Source: Rhodobacterales bacterium (lineage in GTDB: Bacteria; Pseudomonadota; Alphaproteobacteria; Rhodobacterales; Rhodobacteraceae). From it: DNA of 6,966 nt. Where the stretch lies: positions 1 to 6,966 of the forward strand of contig JAACVA010000177.1 of the NCBI GenBank assembly GCA_009992615.1, read 5' to 3'. Under the pieces are notes generated by a model that saw only the letters and a program-made list of their open reading frames with translations, ran no database searches and was not told the DNA's origin. The translations under genes and the position numbers were made by a program. Numbering within the stretch: position 1 is the first letter of the stretch; every line of letters starts with the position of its first letter. This document shows, one piece after another, positions 5,874-6,966 of the stretch.

Positions 5874-5897
5874 GGCAAAAAATGAAGATTTCGCATC

Positions 5898-6966
5898 ATG
5901 CGGGGCAGTGAATTGAGCGTTGCACAACCAATCGCGGGGGTTCCCGCCAAAAACACGTCGCGCCACGGCACCCTGCTGGCCGTGTCGATGATGAAGGATG
6001 AAGGGCCGTATCTGTTGGAATGGGTCGCCCATCACATGGCTGTGGGGTTCACCGATCTGCTGGTCTATACCAACGATTGTTCCGACGGTACGGATGACAT
6101 GCTGATCCGGCTGGAACAACTGGGCCTGGCGCATCACCGGCGCAATATCATCGCCAAAGGGCAAAAACCGCAGCCCTCGGCGATCCGGCACGCCACTGAT
6201 GATCCTTTGGTGTGCAGCGCCGATTGGGTGCTGGTGTTTGATGCCGACGAATTCCTGTGCCTGCGCCACGGCGACGGCACGCTTGATTTGATGCTGGACG
6301 ATATTGTCGCGCGGGGCGCCAACGGCATGGTGATCACCTGGCGCATCTTCGGATCGGGGGGGGGGATCGACTGGTCGCGCGCCCCGGTGAGCGAGCAATA
6401 TCTGATGGCCGCGCCGCCGATGTGGAACAAGGGCTGGGGGGTCAAGACGCTGTTCAAATACGACCCGGCCCATTGGCGGCTGGGCATCCACCGGCCCAAG
6501 CTGTTGAACAAGACGCTGGACACCGATTTTCCAGCCACGGTGAAATGGCTGAACGGATCGGGCCGCGCGATGGAGGATTATTTCAAGTTTCGCGGCTGGC
6601 GCTCGATCGCCCGCACCGTGGGCTATGACTGGGCGCAGATGAACCATTATGCGGTGAAATCCGTCGATGCCTATGCGATCCGCAAGTTTCGCGGCAACGT
6701 GAACAACAAGGCCGACAAGTACAACGACGATTACTGGGCCTTGCAGGACCGCAATGAGGTGCGCGACGACACGATGCTGCGCTATTCCGCCCGGCGACGC
6801 GATATTTTCAACGGTCTGCTGTGCGATCCGGTGTTGCACCGCCTGCACCATGCGGCCCTTGACCGGGTTGAGGCGCGGCTGGCGACACTCAAGGTTTCGC
6901 CCGACTATGCCGGGTTTGTCGCGCGCCTGAAAGCCGCCGGCGCGGTGCCGATTTCGCGTGTCGAGG
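5898..6966 (+). CDS. GT2-like glycosyltransferase (Glyco_tranf_2_4 type), 3' end outside the window
   Basis: An open frame of at least 356 residues that runs off the window. After a variable N-terminus (MRGSELSVAQPIAG), LLAVSMMKDEGPYLLEWVAHH (26-46) begins the domain: the 'KNEgpyllEWlahH...G' start of Glyco_tranf_2_4-type glycosyltransferases. VYTNDCSDGTDDML (56-69) is the nucleotide-binding 'ndcSDGT' loop and FDADEFL (114-120) carries the DxD metal site (Asp115, Asp117). Later FGSGGGIDW and the WGVKTLFKY region are typical of the same group. The protein has no signal peptide or transmembrane segment in the visible part. The ATG at 5898 has only a weak purine-rich sequence upstream; a TTG at 5913 is a possible alternative, and the conserved domain forces the start to lie upstream of about 5970. 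It is divergent from the glycan operon and probably serves the same surface glycan. A run of ten G (6356-6365) lies inside the Gly-rich segment. Confidence 0.88.
   Translation, partial: MRGSELSVAQPIAGVPAKNTSRHGTLLAVSMMKDEGPYLLEWVAHHMAVGFTDLLVYTNDCSDGTDDMLIRLEQLGLAHHRRNIIAKGQKPQPSAIRHATDDPLVCSADWVLVFDADEFLCLRHGDGTLDLMLDDIVARGANGMVITWRIFGSGGGIDWSRAPVSEQYLMAAPPMWNKGWGVKTLFKYDPAHWRLGIHRPKLLNKTLDTDFPATVKWLNGSGRAMEDYFKFRGWRSIARTVGYDWAQMNHYAVKSVDAYAIRKFRGNVNNKADKYNDDYWALQDRNEVRDDTMLRYSARRRDIFNGLLCDPVLHRLHHAALDRVEARLATLKVSPDYAGFVARLKAAGAVPISRVE
6356..6365 (+). repeat. Homopolymeric G10 tract inside the GT2-like gene
   Basis: Ten consecutive G encode the end of a Ser codon and three GGG glycine codons. 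At this length the frame is open. Loss of one G would bring a TGA at 6388-6390 into frame, and gain of one would bring the TGA at 6626-6628 into frame. The tract is therefore a potential site of slipped-strand length change. Confidence 0.7.

Noticed and set aside
5882..5911. Nine-residue upstream ORF (MKISHHAGQ) overlapping the start of the GT2-like gene
   Set aside because: It has no convincing ribosome binding site or leader-peptide feature such as a run of regulatory codons, so it is probably coincidental.
5814..6851. Minus-strand open frame of 345 codons opposite the GT2-like gene
   Set aside because: The plus strand carries the GT2 motifs (KDEGPYLLEW, SDGT, DADEF). The minus frame has no recognisable domain and would collide with the divergent promoter region.
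1..6966. CRISPR arrays, tRNA or rRNA genes, toxin-antitoxin or defence systems
   Set aside because: No regularly spaced direct repeats, no recognisable RNA gene sequences, and no proteins of these types were found when reading both strands.

Overview
The window looks like an accessory, surface-glycan region of an alphaproteobacterium, most likely a member of the Rhodobacteraceae (Roseobacter group). This is inferred from the G+C-rich coding style of the right two thirds, the protein flavours and the insertion-sequence remnants. No rRNA or housekeeping gene is present to confirm it.

Layout. (1) 1-455 holds no intact gene. It contains a decayed piece of an IS21-family transposase (IstA) on the minus strand. 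(2) 456-1993 (+) is a two-gene unit: a 41-residue peptide with a twin-arginine-like, hydrophobic leader, whose stop overlaps by one base (TGATG) the start of a complete 470-residue GMC-type FAD oxidoreductase. This unit is visibly richer in A+T than the genes to its right. (3) 1994-2660 is a graveyard: an inverted repeat at the end of the oxidoreductase gene, then on the minus strand an IS3-family OrfA N-terminus joined directly to a frameshifted IS1380-family transposase fragment, then about 300 bases with no recognisable gene. (4) 2661-5731 (-) is a tight four-gene operon read right to left. It encodes a GT32-like glycosyltransferase, a second DxD glycosyltransferase (GT8-like), a class I methyltransferase-like protein and an FkbM-family methyltransferase. 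Every junction overlaps (4, 1 and 8 bases). (5) 5732-5897 is a divergent intergenic region with a 14-bp palindrome and a plausible sigma70-type promoter. (6) 5898-6966 (+) is a GT2-like glycosyltransferase (Glyco_tranf_2_4 type) that runs off the window and carries a 10-base G tract inside its reading frame.

Taken together, three glycosyltransferases and two methyltransferases suggest synthesis and O-methylation of an extracellular or cell-surface glycan (capsule, exopolysaccharide or lipopolysaccharide). The GMC oxidoreductase could oxidise a sugar or alcohol. Its location between IS remnants and its different base composition suggest it was acquired separately. The most unusual items are the mini Tat-like peptide coupled to the oxidoreductase, the chimeric IS3/IS1380 scar, and the G10 tract that could switch the GT2-like gene on and off.
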